64,000 nt of DNA from 67-14 sp035502775 (GCA_035502775.1 DATJUB010000062.1:16183-80182); one strand, 5' to 3'. Positions 17,484 to 27,196 are shown, counted from the stretch's first letter. Translations and numbers: made by a program. The notes: generated by a model not told the origin, from the letters alone.

Positions 17484-18944
17484 ATGCTGAACCGTCGTAT
17501 TTCTCTGGCCACAATCCTGGCCGTACTCGTGGGCCTGTTCGGGGCTGCCTCCGCCACGGCCGCGCAGCCGTCGGATCGCGCGCCGATCCCGCCGCCGACC
17601 GACTACTGGCAGGACAAGGGCTTCATCCTGATGGCCCATCAGGGCGGTGAGTGGGACTTCCCGCCGAACACCCTGTTCTCCTACAAGTCGGCGGTCGCGG
17701 CCGGTGCCGACATGATCGACATGGACGCCTACGTGACCGCCGACGGACAGATCGTGCTGACCCACGACCTGGGCGCGTGGCAGAACTCGGACGCTCCGAA
17801 TGACGGCAATCACGACATCAACGATCTGACCCTGGCCCAGTTGAAGGAGTACGACTTCGCCTACAAGTGGAGCCCGCGCGACGGCTCGAGCACCCATCCG
17901 TACAGGGGAATCGCCGGACAAAACCCGACCCAGGAACCGCCGGCAGGGTTCACCAGGAACGACTTCACCATCCCGTCGTTCGCCGAGGTTCTCGCCGCCT
18001 TCCCCGACACGCCGATCAACATCGAGCTGAAGCAGGTCCCCGGTGTTGACATCGAGGACACGGCCGCCGAGATGGCCTCTGTTCTCGCTGCCCATCCTGG
18101 ACATGACGAGAGCGTGATCATCAACTCCTTCGGGCAGGACATGCTGGACGCGATGCACGCGGCACGCCCCGAGCACAAGTCATTCGGTGGAAGCCTCGCC
18201 GCCAGCGTCGACTATCTCGGAGGCGCACCGATCACTCCGACCCCGGTCGCGATCGAGCCGCCGGATCTCTACCGTCTGTTCCCGGCTCCGGCCGGCCCGC
18301 TGCGCACCGTGCCGGCTCTCAAGCCGTGGGCCGACCATGACGGCTACAAGATCTTCGTCTGGGGCTCCGATCTCGATCCGGCCCAGGACACCGACGCGTT
18401 CTACGAGCAGCTGATCGCGGAGGGTGCCGATTCGTACAACACACCGAGCCCGACCACTCTCGCCAAGTACCTCTGCGAGAACGGCATCGCCGCACCCGAT
18501 GGCACCCCCCGGTGCGCCCAGCAGGTCTGTCCCGAGGGACAGGAGGGAATCGCTCCGGACAACTGCAAGCCGATTCCGTGCCCACCGGGAACCGTCGGCA
18601 CTTCGCCCAACTGCGAACCGCACCCCGACCCGGCCACCACGGTGAGCAAGGTCGCGATCACCCCGGCCAAGGGCAAGATCAGGGCCGGCAAGAAGACCAA
18701 GCTGACGATCAAGGTGAATGCCAAGATCGGGCTGGACGGCGCACCGAGGGTCACGCTCAAGTCATCGAACCGTCAGGTCAAGCTGCCGAAGACGATCAAG
18801 TTCGCCAAGGCCTCGTCGACCATGAAGAAGACGATCACGGTCACGGCGACCAAGAAGGCCAAGGGCAAGGCGAAGATCACCGCCAGCTCCGGCGGCAAGA
18901 AGGGCACCGCGACCCTCACCGTCAAGAAAGCCAAGAAGAAGTAG
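17484..18944 (+). CDS. Secreted glycerophosphodiester phosphodiesterase with Lys-rich C-terminal module
   Basis: 486 residues. A signal peptide (1-27) precedes a GDPD TIM barrel at about 45-330: the catalytic first His in MAHQGGEWDFPPNT, metal ligands in DMIDMDAYVTADG, the second His in LTHD, and INIELKQ further on. A Cys-rich linker (CPEGQEG..CPPGTVG..C) follows. The last 110 residues are a Lys-rich Ig-like domain (RAGKKTKLTIKV, basic tail) closely resembling that of the phosphoesterase at 1869. The predicted activity is extracellular cleavage of glycerophosphodiesters to glycerol-3-phosphate plus alcohol. Several AAGGG-like elements precede the ATG. A rho-independent-type hairpin follows the stop. 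Confidence 0.92.
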   Translation: MLNRRISLATILAVLVGLFGAASATAAQPSDRAPIPPPTDYWQDKGFILMAHQGGEWDFPPNTLFSYKSAVAAGADMIDMDAYVTADGQIVLTHDLGAWQNSDAPNDGNHDINDLTLAQLKEYDFAYKWSPRDGSSTHPYRGIAGQNPTQEPPAGFTRNDFTIPSFAEVLAAFPDTPINIELKQVPGVDIEDTAAEMASVLAAHPGHDESVIINSFGQDMLDAMHAARPEHKSFGGSLAASVDYLGGAPITPTPVAIEPPDLYRLFPAPAGPLRTVPALKPWADHDGYKIFVWGSDLDPAQDTDAFYEQLIAEGADSYNTPSPTTLAKYLCENGIAAPDGTPRCAQQVCPEGQEGIAPDNCKPIPCPPGTVGTSPNCEPHPDPATTVSKVAITPAKGKIRAGKKTKLTIKVNAKIGLDGAPRVTLKSSNRQVKLPKTIKFAKASSTMKKTITVTATKKAKGKAKITASSGGKKGTATLTVKKAKKK

Positions 18945-18963
18945 GGCAAAAAGCCTCGAAGCG

Positions 18964-18996
18964 AAAGGGCGTCCGGGAAACCGGGCGCCCTTTCTC
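18964..18996. terminator. Hairpin terminator between GDPD and SDR genes
   Basis: AAAGGGCGTCCGG, a GAAA-containing loop, then CCGGGCGCCCTTT, followed by CTCGTT. The A/T-rich stem base serves both orientations. It lies between the GDPD stop (18944) and the convergent SDR stop (18998). Confidence 0.82.
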
Positions 18997-18997
18997 G

Positions 18998-19843
18998 TTA
19001 ATCCCGCCGTTCGCGAGCGAGCCGCTCGGCGTCGAGCACGATCGCGGCGACCCGGGGATCCCGTTCGAACCGCCGGTCCATGATCGGCCCGAGAATGCCC
19101 CGCAGGTGAAGGAAGACCCTGTACTCGAAGGGCACGACGATCCGCGGAGCCCGGGCCTCGATGCCGTCGATCACGGCCTCGGCCGCCTTCGCGGCCGGGA
19201 TCTGCCGGGTCATGAAGGCCGGGGCGAGCCGGCGCATCCGGTTGACGATCGGGTCGGTGAAGGCGGTCGTGACCATCTCGGTCGTGATCCAGCCGAAGTA
19301 GGCGACCGAAGCGCTCGCACCCAGCGGAATCAGCTCGGTCCGGACCGAGCGGCCGAGCGCTTCGACCCCGGACTTCGCGGTCGCGTAAGAGCTGTTGATC
19401 ACGCCGTTCATGAAGGCGTAGGACGAGGAGACCAGCACGAACTGTCCGCCGTTCGCGACCACCTGTTCCATCCCGGCCCGGACCGTGTTCCACACTCCGT
19501 AGAGGTTGACCTCGATCACCCGCTCCCACTCCTCGGTGGGAATGGTCAAGGTGGAGGTCGTATCCGGCGCGATCCCGGCGTTGGCGACGACCACATCCAC
19601 CTTGCCGAATTCGGAGAGGGTCCTCGCGAACGCTTTCTCGATCTGTTCCTTGTCCCGGACATCGGCGCCGATCCCGATCGCGCGGGTACCGACCACGCGG
19701 GCCGACTCGGCGGCTATCTCTTGGTCGAGGTCGATCAGGGCGACCGACGCGCCGCGACTGTGGGCGGCCTCGGCGACAGCGAAGCCGATCCCACGGGCGG
19801 CACCGGTGATCAGGACGACCTTGCCGGTGAGGTCGTAGCTCAC
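18998..19843 (-). CDS. Short-chain dehydrogenase/reductase, second of tandem pair
   Basis: 281 residues, classical SDR: cofactor motif TGAARGIG near residue 12, NAG motif in VVANAGIA, catalytic Ser in LVSSSYAF and YATAK (Tyr/Lys). A C-terminal extension of about 60 residues beyond the core contains RAPRIVVPFEY and a conserved LRGILGP block. It begins with GTG overlapping the upstream TGA by four bases (GTGA), so it is translationally coupled to the paralogue at 19840. Asp in ALIDLDQ after beta-2 suggests NAD(H) preference. Substrate unknown. Confidence 0.88.
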   Translation of the reverse strand: MSYDLTGKVVLITGAARGIGFAVAEAAHSRGASVALIDLDQEIAAESARVVGTRAIGIGADVRDKEQIEKAFARTLSEFGKVDVVVANAGIAPDTTSTLTIPTEEWERVIEVNLYGVWNTVRAGMEQVVANGGQFVLVSSSYAFMNGVINSSYATAKSGVEALGRSVRTELIPLGASASVAYFGWITTEMVTTAFTDPIVNRMRRLAPAFMTRQIPAAKAAEAVIDGIEARAPRIVVPFEYRVFLHLRGILGPIMDRRFERDPRVAAIVLDAERLARERRD

Positions 19844-20694
19844 CCGGATCCCGGCTTCATGTCCCGCTCTTCGAACTGGTGGATGAAGTCCGCGACCTTG
19901 GGGTTGTCCTCGAGCTGCTTGTCGGAGAGCGGGCCGAGCAGGCCGCGCAGATAGAACACCGGCCGCCAGATCCGGGGTTCGATCACTCGTGGGGAGCGAT
20001 GCTCGATTCCCCGGACGAGTGCCTCCGCGGCATCTTCCACCGACATCTGTCTGGTCAGGAACGAGGGGGCGATCTCCTCGCGGAACCGCTCGGCGAGTTC
20101 GTTGTCGAAGACCTTGGAATTGAGATCGGTCTTCACGTACCCGAAATAGGCGACCGTGGCGCTGGCCCCGTGGGCCGCCAGCTCGACCCGAAGCGCCCGG
20201 CCGAGCGCTTCGACCGAGGCCTTGGAAACGGCGTAGCTGCTGTTCAGGGTTCCGTTGACATGCGCGTATGAGGAAGAGATCAGGACGAGCTGCCCGCGGT
20301 TGGCGACGACTTCCGGCAGGCCCGCCCTCACGGTCCTCCAGACACCCATCAGGTTGACGTCCAGGATCCGCTCCCAATCCTCGGTCGAGATCGCCCGGGT
20401 GGTCGTCTTCGGCGGGGTGATTCCCGCGTTGGCGACGACCACGTCGACCCGGCCAAGGCGCTCGGCGGTCCAGGCGACGGCCGTTTCGATCTGTTCGGCG
20501 TCGGTCACGTCGGCACCGATGCCGATCGCACGGTCGCCGATCCTCTCCGCGGCGGCTTCCGCCGCGGCTCCGTCGACGTCGATCACGGAAACCGAGGCGC
20601 CACGCCGATAGGCGATCCGCGCGGTCTCGAATCCGATGCCTCGGGCACCGCCGGTGATCAGAACAGTCTTGCCTGCGAGGTCATACCGAGACAT
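19840..20694 (-). CDS. Short-chain dehydrogenase/reductase, first of tandem pair
   Basis: 284 residues, with TGGARGIG, VVANAGIT, SSSYAHV and YAVSK, i.e. a complete catalytic set. SVIDVD after beta-2 suggests NAD(H). It shares the length, extension and LRGLLGPL block with the following gene, so the two arose by tandem duplication. The ATG has TACTCT exactly 6 bases upstream (complement of 20701-20706) and no Shine-Dalgarno, consistent with a leaderless operon transcript. It is divergent from ileS, with only 35 bases between start codons. Confidence 0.88.
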   Translation of the reverse strand: MSRYDLAGKTVLITGGARGIGFETARIAYRRGASVSVIDVDGAAAEAAAERIGDRAIGIGADVTDAEQIETAVAWTAERLGRVDVVVANAGITPPKTTTRAISTEDWERILDVNLMGVWRTVRAGLPEVVANRGQLVLISSSYAHVNGTLNSSYAVSKASVEALGRALRVELAAHGASATVAYFGYVKTDLNSKVFDNELAERFREEIAPSFLTRQMSVEDAAEALVRGIEHRSPRVIEPRIWRPVFYLRGLLGPLSDKQLEDNPKVADFIHQFEERDMKPGSG

Positions 20695-20729
20695 GTTCGG
20701 AGAGTACGGGATTATTGAACTATTGGCGA

Positions 20730-23700
20730 ATGGATAGCATCAGCGCTTCCGTGTCAGCCTTTCGTCCAGTCGATCCCAAACAGTCCTTTCCGGAGATGGA
20801 GGAGCGCGTCGCCGCGCGCTGGAAGAAAGATCGTATCTTCGAACGCTCCCTGGAGCAGCGGGCCGGCGACAAGGTGTGGAGTTTCTACGAGGGCCCGCCG
20901 ACCGCGAACGGCCGTCCCGGCTCACACCATGTGCTCTCCCGCGTCTTCAAGGACATCTATCCGCGCTACCGGGCGATGTCCGGCTACCGGGTGCCGCGCA
21001 AAGCGGGCTGGGACTGTCACGGCCTGCCGGTCGAACTCGAGGTGGAGAAGCAGCTCGGCATCTCCTCCAAGAAGGAGATCGAGGAGTACGGGATCGAGGA
21101 GTTCAACCGGAAGTGCCGTGAATCGGTCTTCACCTACGTCGAGGAATGGAACCGGCTGACCGAGCGCATCGGCTTCTGGATCGACCTCGACGATCCCTAC
21201 GTCACCCTCGACAACGACTACATGGAATCCGTCTGGTGGTCGCTGAAACAACTGTGGGAAGGCGACCGCCTCTACGAAGGTCACCGAGTCTCGCCCTACT
21301 GCCCGCGCTGCGGCACGACCCTCTCCTCACACGAGGTCGCCCAGGGATACAAGGACGTCACTGACCCCTCGGTCTACGTGCGCTTCCCGCTGCTCGACGA
21401 CGACGGGGAACTCACCGACGAGTCGCTGCTCGTCTGGACGACGACCCCCTGGACACTGCCCGGCAACTACGCCGTCGCGATCAACCCGGACGTCAACTAC
21501 GTCCTAGCCGACATCGACGGCGAGAACGTGATCGTCGCCGAGTCCCTGATGGAGAAAGTGCTGGGCGAGGATTCGACGATCGTCGAGATGATCGCCGCCG
21601 ACGAACTGATCGGCCGCCGCTACGCGGCTCCGTTCCCCGGCATGGCCGAAAACTCGGGTGTGTTCCGGGTCATCAGCGGCGACTTCGTGACCACCGAGGA
21701 CGGCACCGGCCTGGTCCACATCGCGCCCGCCTTCGGCGAGGACGACTACCGCGTCGCGGTCGCCGAAGGACTGTTCACCCCCGGTGACGCCGACCACTCC
21801 CTCTTCAACCCGGTCAAGCTCGACGGAACCTTCGACGCGAGGGTCACCGGCTTCGAGGGCGAGTTCGTAAAGGACGCGGACGTGACCACGGGACTGATCG
21901 CGAGGCTCGAGGAGAACGACCGCCTTTTCCGGGCCACCGAGTACGAGCATTCCTACCCGCACTGCTGGCGCTGCTCGACTCCGCTGCTCTACTACGCCAA
22001 GGCCAGCTGGTACATCCGCACCTCCGAGGCCCGGGAAGAGATGCTCGTCGGCAACGACAAGATCGGCTGGCATCCGGAACACATCAAGGACGGGCGTTTT
22101 GGCAAGTGGCTGGAGAACAACGTCGACTGGGCGCTTTCCCGCGACCGCTACTGGGGCACCCCCCTGCCGATCTGGGAATGCTCGGATGATTCCTGCGACG
22201 AGACCTTCTGCGCCGGCTCGGTCCAGGAGTTGAAGGACAGGGCCGGCAGCGTGCCCGACGACCTCCATCGCCCCTTCATCGATAGCGTCACCTGGAAGTG
22301 CGAGAAGTGCGGAACCGGCGAGATGGAACGTGTCGTCTCGGTGATCGACACCTGGTACGACTCGGGCGCGATGCCGTTCGCGCAGTTCCACTACCCCTTC
22401 GAGAACAAGGACGAGTTCGAGGAACGCTTCCCGGCCGACTTCATCTGCGAGGCGATCGATCAGACCCGCGGCTGGTTCTACACGCTGCTGGCCGAGTCGA
22501 CGATGCTGTTCGACCAGCCCAGCTACAAGAACGTGGTCTGCCTCGGCCTTATCCTCGATGGCGAGGGTCAGAAGATGTCGAAGTCGAAGGGCAACGTGGT
22601 TGTGCCCTGGGACGTGCTCGACCAGTTCGGCGCCGACGCCTTCCGCTGGTATCTGTTCACCGCGCAGCAGCCCTGGGCCGGATACCGCTTCTCGCTCGAC
22701 GCGATCTCCGAGGCGATGCGCAGCTTCCTTCTGACCCTGTGGAACACCTACTCCTTCTGGGTGCTCTACGCCAACGCCGAGAACTTCGATTCAAGCCTTC
22801 CCCCGGGCCCTCCCGAGAACCCGACCGACCTCGACCGCTGGGCCATCTCCCGCCTGCAGGCCACGGTCGAAACCGTCGCAACCCACATGGACACCTTCGA
22901 CTGCACCGCGGCCGGCAAGGAGATCAACGATTTCGTCGAAGAGCTGTCCAATTGGTACGTGCGCCTCTCGCGCCGCCGTTTCTGGGAGGGCGACGCGGCC
23001 GCCTTCCAGACATTGCGCCACTGCCTGGTCGAGATCTCTGCCCTGATCGCGCCGTTCACTCCCTTCATCGCCGACGAGATCCACTCGAATCTGGTCGGGG
23101 GCAGCGACGGATCCTTCGGTGACCTGCCCGACTCGGTCCACCTGCGCGACTTTCCCCGCCCGGACTTCGAACTGCGCGACTATGACCTCGAGATGGCGAT
23201 GGCCGCGACCCGCCGAACGGTCGAACTCGGGCGGGCCAGCCGGGCCCAGGCCAAAGCCAAGGTACGCCAGCCGCTGTCGAAGGCCGTGGTGGTCGCCACC
23301 GACGCCGAACGTGAGGCGATCGGGTCGCAGGAGGCCTTGATCAAGGCCGAGCTGAACGTCAAGGAGATCGAGTTCGTGACCGACCAGTCCGATCTGGTCA
23401 GCTACACGGTCAAGCCCAACTACCGGACGCTCGGTCCGCGCTTCGGCAAAGGCATGCCCCAGGTCGCCGCCGCGGTGGCCGCTCTCGACGCCGAACACGT
23501 CGCCGCGACGGTCGAGGCAGGCGGCGAGATCGGTGTGAGCATCGACGGCAAGGACCACACCCTCGGACCCGACGACCTGACCATGTCGATGGAGCCGGTC
23601 GAGGGCTACCAGGTGGAATCACAGTCCGGCCACGCGGTCGCACTCGCCCTGGAGCTCGACGACGAGCTCATCAAGGAGGGCTTCGCCCGCGAGATCGTGC

Positions 23701-23921
23701 ACGCGGTCCAGAACGCACGCAAGAACGCCGGCCTCGAGATCACCGATCGCATCACCCTGAACCTGGGCGGCGACGAGACACTGCTCGAGGCCGCCCGCGA
23801 CCATCAGGCGTGGCTCAGCGACGAGGTGCTATCGACCTCCACCGGATTCGATGCCGCCGGGGGCGAGCGGCTCACGATCGACGGGCGTGAGCTGCTGATC
23901 GACCTGAGCCGCTCCGAGTAG
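20730..23921 (+). CDS. ileS: Isoleucyl-tRNA synthetase
   Basis: 1063 residues, class I aminoacyl-tRNA synthetase charging tRNA-Ile. Visible: HIGH-equivalent PTANGRPGSHH (57-67), the CP1 editing domain with TTTPWTLPGN, WDCHGLPVE, zinc-binding Cys pairs (CPRCG, CEKCG), IDQTRGWFY, and KMSKSKGN near residue 613. The GRPGSHH form and long C-terminal domain are those of the eukaryote-like IleS2 type, which is often less sensitive to mupirocin; this is family knowledge, not tested here. The ATG at 20730 is chosen over TTG at 20715. No T-box leader fits into the 35-base gap to the divergent SDR gene. Confidence 0.96.
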   Translation: MDSISASVSAFRPVDPKQSFPEMEERVAARWKKDRIFERSLEQRAGDKVWSFYEGPPTANGRPGSHHVLSRVFKDIYPRYRAMSGYRVPRKAGWDCHGLPVELEVEKQLGISSKKEIEEYGIEEFNRKCRESVFTYVEEWNRLTERIGFWIDLDDPYVTLDNDYMESVWWSLKQLWEGDRLYEGHRVSPYCPRCGTTLSSHEVAQGYKDVTDPSVYVRFPLLDDDGELTDESLLVWTTTPWTLPGNYAVAINPDVNYVLADIDGENVIVAESLMEKVLGEDSTIVEMIAADELIGRRYAAPFPGMAENSGVFRVISGDFVTTEDGTGLVHIAPAFGEDDYRVAVAEGLFTPGDADHSLFNPVKLDGTFDARVTGFEGEFVKDADVTTGLIARLEENDRLFRATEYEHSYPHCWRCSTPLLYYAKASWYIRTSEAREEMLVGNDKIGWHPEHIKDGRFGKWLENNVDWALSRDRYWGTPLPIWECSDDSCDETFCAGSVQELKDRAGSVPDDLHRPFIDSVTWKCEKCGTGEMERVVSVIDTWYDSGAMPFAQFHYPFENKDEFEERFPADFICEAIDQTRGWFYTLLAESTMLFDQPSYKNVVCLGLILDGEGQKMSKSKGNVVVPWDVLDQFGADAFRWYLFTAQQPWAGYRFSLDAISEAMRSFLLTLWNTYSFWVLYANAENFDSSLPPGPPENPTDLDRWAISRLQATVETVATHMDTFDCTAAGKEINDFVEELSNWYVRLSRRRFWEGDAAAFQTLRHCLVEISALIAPFTPFIADEIHSNLVGGSDGSFGDLPDSVHLRDFPRPDFELRDYDLEMAMAATRRTVELGRASRAQAKAKVRQPLSKAVVVATDAEREAIGSQEALIKAELNVKEIEFVTDQSDLVSYTVKPNYRTLGPRFGKGMPQVAAAVAALDAEHVAATVEAGGEIGVSIDGKDHTLGPDDLTMSMEPVEGYQVESQSGHAVALALELDDELIKEGFAREIVHAVQNARKNAGLEITDRITLNLGGDETLLEAARDHQAWLSDEVLSTSTGFDAAGGERLTIDGRELLIDLSRSE

Positions 23922-23929
23922 CCCGAACC

Positions 23930-25546
23930 TCAGGCTCGGTCGTCACCCGCCGAGCGCCAGGCCCGCAGAGTCTCGGCACCTTCGCGAATCAGCTCCACTT
24001 CGTCCGGACCCAGTCCCAGCAGCTCACCGAGGACGAACTCGTCTCCCCGGCGAAACTCGTCCGGACGGCTGGCCGTGAGCGACAGTTCCTTCAGGCGGTC
24101 CGTGACCGACGACCGGTCGGGAACGGCACTCGGCAGCCTCATCGCGCCGAGTTCGCTGGGCACGAAGACGAAGACGCCTCCTCCCAGCGAGTGCACCTTC
24201 AGCTCGGCCTCAAGCAGGGTGAGCGATGAGTACCAGACGGCCAGCAGCGCGTCGCGGCGCTCCGGTTCGATCTGGCCGCACATGAAGCTGTTCGTCGCCA
24301 ACAGCCCCGCGTCGTTCTTGAACAGCTGAGGGGTTTCGGCGAAGACCGGCAGCACCACGTCGGAAACCTTGAGCGCACGGATCAGATACCAGGGTTCACG
24401 GATCCGGCACTTGTAGCGGCGATCGACTCCCTGCTCCACGCCCTCGGCGATGTACTCCCGCTCGCCGGGAGAGAGATCGGCGGGATCGGAGGGCGGCACG
24501 AACAGATGGACCTCGTCACGGGTTCCGGTGGTCGAGACACCGCCCGGGACGAGTTGCCTGCCCGTCGTCAGCGTCGCCGCCAGGGACTCCGGCCGCAGGC
24601 CGTGAAGTTCGATCTGCTCACGGCTCGGATGAAAGAACCCCTTGTCGCCGGACACGTAGCCGATCCGCCACTTGACCGATTCGGCCGAAGGATGTGTCCT
24701 GGCGCTCAGATCCTCCAGCAGCGCCCGGAGCGGCTCCCGCAGGAGTCCGAGCAGGAACGGCTTCTCGCCGCGCTCGATCTGGTCGATCTCGGCCACCGAC
24801 GTTCCCAGCCTCGAACCCGAGACCAGGCCGGCCACGGTCTCGTAGGTTTCGAACTCGACGCGGCCGGTCCGTTCTCCGCGGCGGTCGGCGAACAGCAGCA
24901 CCGTCTCCTGAAGGATCGAGGAGAACATCCGCTCCCGGACCCTGACCAGTCTCAGCTCCCCGAAATTCCAGCCGAGGAATCGCCAGAGCGGCCGGGCGTA
25001 GCGGACATGGGTGAACTCGTGGGGCAGGACCAGAGCCATGCGTCCCCCCTCCTTCACGAACGAGGTCGCATGAAGGACGAACGGCATCCAGATGCTGCCG
25101 GCCGGATCCATGTCTCTTCCGAGCGCCCGCGAAGCGATACGCAATGCCCGTCTCCGGGATTCCTCGGGGAGGTTGCGAAGCCTCACGTAGGGCGGATTTC
25201 CGATCACCGCGTCGACCGGGAACGGATCCAGCCCGAGGAAGTCGCCGCGAACGCTCATCCCCCGATCGATCAGGCCGGCGTCAACGGCGGTGCGGAAGGT
25301 GTCCGCCGCCAGCTCCACACCGATCACGTCCGGGTCCGGCAAGAGGCGCGCCGCGGCATTCCGGTGCAGGGCGCTGACCAGCGCTCCGTCTCCGAGACTC
25401 GGTTCCAGGACATGTTCGCCGCCGTCACGGATCAGCCAATCGGCCATGAAATCCGCGGTGCCCTCCGGGGTGTAGAAGGCACCCAGGGCCTTGTGACCCG
25501 ACAGGCCGAGGCTGGGCGCGGCCCCGGATACGTCGGCTACCGTCAT
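23930..25546 (-). CDS. N6-adenine DNA methyltransferase, Eco57I-like, orphan
   Basis: 538 residues. SAM-binding motif region LEPSLGDGALV (about 47-57) and catalytic NPPY (117-120) preceded by VDAVIG identify a class I N6-adenine methyltransferase; YTPEGTADFMADWL upstream is typical of the Eco57I/TaqI group. The C-terminal 300 residues (about 240-520) presumably hold the target-recognition region. No restriction endonuclease or specificity subunit is adjacent, so it is either an orphan methylase or a type IIG enzyme without an obvious nuclease domain. The ATG at 25546 is supported by TACGGT 7 bases upstream; the GTG at 25576 is an alternative. Confidence 0.82.
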   Translation of the reverse strand: MTVADVSGAAPSLGLSGHKALGAFYTPEGTADFMADWLIRDGGEHVLEPSLGDGALVSALHRNAAARLLPDPDVIGVELAADTFRTAVDAGLIDRGMSVRGDFLGLDPFPVDAVIGNPPYVRLRNLPEESRRRALRIASRALGRDMDPAGSIWMPFVLHATSFVKEGGRMALVLPHEFTHVRYARPLWRFLGWNFGELRLVRVRERMFSSILQETVLLFADRRGERTGRVEFETYETVAGLVSGSRLGTSVAEIDQIERGEKPFLLGLLREPLRALLEDLSARTHPSAESVKWRIGYVSGDKGFFHPSREQIELHGLRPESLAATLTTGRQLVPGGVSTTGTRDEVHLFVPPSDPADLSPGEREYIAEGVEQGVDRRYKCRIREPWYLIRALKVSDVVLPVFAETPQLFKNDAGLLATNSFMCGQIEPERRDALLAVWYSSLTLLEAELKVHSLGGGVFVFVPSELGAMRLPSAVPDRSSVTDRLKELSLTASRPDEFRRGDEFVLGELLGLGPDEVELIREGAETLRAWRSAGDDRA

Positions 25547-25631
25547 CGGTTGAACCGTATACGGACAGGCGGACACCCCGGACCGGGCGGACAGGTGATC
25601 CGGCCGGGACGCAGATCCGAATAGATGCCAG

Positions 25632-26681
25632 ATGCCTTCACGGAAAGAAATCGGCTACTCGGCACTGGATCGTGCGCTCGGCCTCGGCCTCATTCCCGAT
25701 CCGGTCCTGCGCCTCGCGTCACGCCGGGCCGCGCGCTCGAGGACCGGCCACGAGGAACGCGGTGGGATCGAGGCCCAGGAGGAACGGCTCCGCGAGATGA
25801 TCGTGCGAATGGGGAGCGGCGCAATCGCCGAGAGAGTCGATGCCGCCAACCGACAGCACTACGAGATTCCCAGCGAGTTCTTCGAGCTCTTCCTCGGTCC
25901 CCGCCGCAAGTACAGCTCCGCCTTCTGGAGAGATCCCGGCCAGTCACTCGCCGAAGCCGAGGAGGAGATGCTGGCGCTGACCTGCCACCGGGCCGGCGTC
26001 GAGGACGGCATGAAGATCCTCGACCTGGGCTGCGGCTGGGGCTCGCTCTCGCTGTGGATCGCGGAGAACTTCCCGAATACCGAGATAACCGCCGTATCGA
26101 ACTCTTCCAGCCAGAAGAAGACGATCGACCGCGAGGTGGTGAGACTCGGACTGCGGAACGTCGAGGTGATCACCGCGGACATCAACGGGTTCGATCCCGG
26201 AAAGGATTTCGACCGGATCGTCTCGGTCGAGATGTTCGAGCACATGCGCAACTGGAAGGAGCTGCTCAGACGGATATCGACCTGGCTGAAACCGGAAGGG
26301 AGGCTGTTCGTCCACGTGTTCACTCATCGCCGCCTCGCCTATGGCTTCGCCGGCACCTGGGCCTCGGAGAGATTTTTCACGGCGGGCACGATGCCGTCAC
26401 ATGACCTGCTGCTCTTCTTCCAGGAGCACATGGAGCTGGAGCGGCGCTGGGCGGTATCGGGACACCACTATGCCCGCACGCTGGCCGCCTGGCTGAAACG
26501 GCTCGACGAGAACCGCGCCGAAGCCCTCGCCGTGCTCGAGACCGTGTACGGCCGAACCGAGGCTCGTCGCGCTCTCGGCACGTGGCGGCTCTTCCTGATC
26601 TCGACCGAGCAGATCTGGGACTGGAACGGCGGTGGCGACTGGATGGTGTCGCACTACCTTCTGGCACCGCGGGCCGTCTAG
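25632..26681 (+). CDS. CFA-synthase-like SAM-dependent methyltransferase
   Basis: 349 residues. The motif ILDLGCGWGSLSL (129-141) binds SAM, and NRQHYEIPSEFFELFLG at about 73-90 is the characteristic cyclopropane-fatty-acyl-phospholipid-synthase approach segment. VEMFEHM and the C-terminal WDWNGGGDWMVSHY also fit this group. Members modify unsaturated phospholipid acyl chains or, in the shorter branch to which this length fits, N-methylate small amines. It is a single gene with TAGATG just upstream of the start. The stop shares CTAG with the convergent gene. Confidence 0.82.
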   Translation: MPSRKEIGYSALDRALGLGLIPDPVLRLASRRAARSRTGHEERGGIEAQEERLREMIVRMGSGAIAERVDAANRQHYEIPSEFFELFLGPRRKYSSAFWRDPGQSLAEAEEEMLALTCHRAGVEDGMKILDLGCGWGSLSLWIAENFPNTEITAVSNSSSQKKTIDREVVRLGLRNVEVITADINGFDPGKDFDRIVSVEMFEHMRNWKELLRRISTWLKPEGRLFVHVFTHRRLAYGFAGTWASERFFTAGTMPSHDLLLFFQEHMELERRWAVSGHHYARTLAAWLKRLDENRAEALAVLETVYGRTEARRALGTWRLFLISTEQIWDWNGGGDWMVSHYLLAPRAV

Positions 26682-27112
26682 CCGGCGAACTCCTGGGCGG
26701 GACCGCCGGCGTTGGTCGTGAACGGCAGCCGCCACTCGTCCCGGAGCTCGTCGTCGACGCTCAGCCTCCAGACATAGCCCACACCGAGTTCCAGCGGCAG
26801 GGGCGGGACCGGAATGGCGATGCCGACATCGAGCGAGGTGCCGGGCTTGACTCCCGGCGGCCTCCCCGTCTCGAACTCTCCCTCGATCATCAGCGGATTC
26901 TGGTCGGGACCGGTGACCGCGTCTCCGTCCGCGTCCAGGAGCTCGATCGCGAACCGGTGTTTCATGCTGGTCTGGTCCCACGGGACCGAAAAGAGGATCG
27001 CGATCGCGGTCGGGCCGATCTCCGGACCGATCACGGTCCAGCCTCCACCCAGGATGTAGAGCTTGCCGCCCACGGCCTCGGCCGAGTCGGCCAGCATCAT
27101 CGTTACTTTCAT
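26678..27112 (-). CDS. DUF6941-family protein
   Basis: 144 residues. MKVTMMLADSAEAVGGKLYI followed by LGGGWTVIGP is the opening of a small beta-sandwich family of unknown function found in actinobacteria. It has no signal peptide or membrane segment. The ATG at 27112 has AAGGAGG 5 bases upstream, which rules out the longer version from 27142. Its TAG stop is the reverse reading of the CTAG that also stops the methyltransferase. Confidence 0.72.
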   Translation of the reverse strand: MKVTMMLADSAEAVGGKLYILGGGWTVIGPEIGPTAIAILFSVPWDQTSMKHRFAIELLDADGDAVTGPDQNPLMIEGEFETGRPPGVKPGTSLDVGIAIPVPPLPLELGVGYVWRLSVDDELRDEWRLPFTTNAGGPAQEFAG

Positions 27113-27196
27113 GGCTCCTCCTTGTTCCATTGGACCCGGCATCTCTGACCGGAACGAGTTCGACCCGAAGCCAGGCTCCGGGTCGATGGTGCTTCG

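Noticed and set aside
20695..20729. T-box riboswitch upstream of ileS
   Set aside because: Only 35 bases lie between ileS and the divergent SDR gene, too few for a T-box leader.
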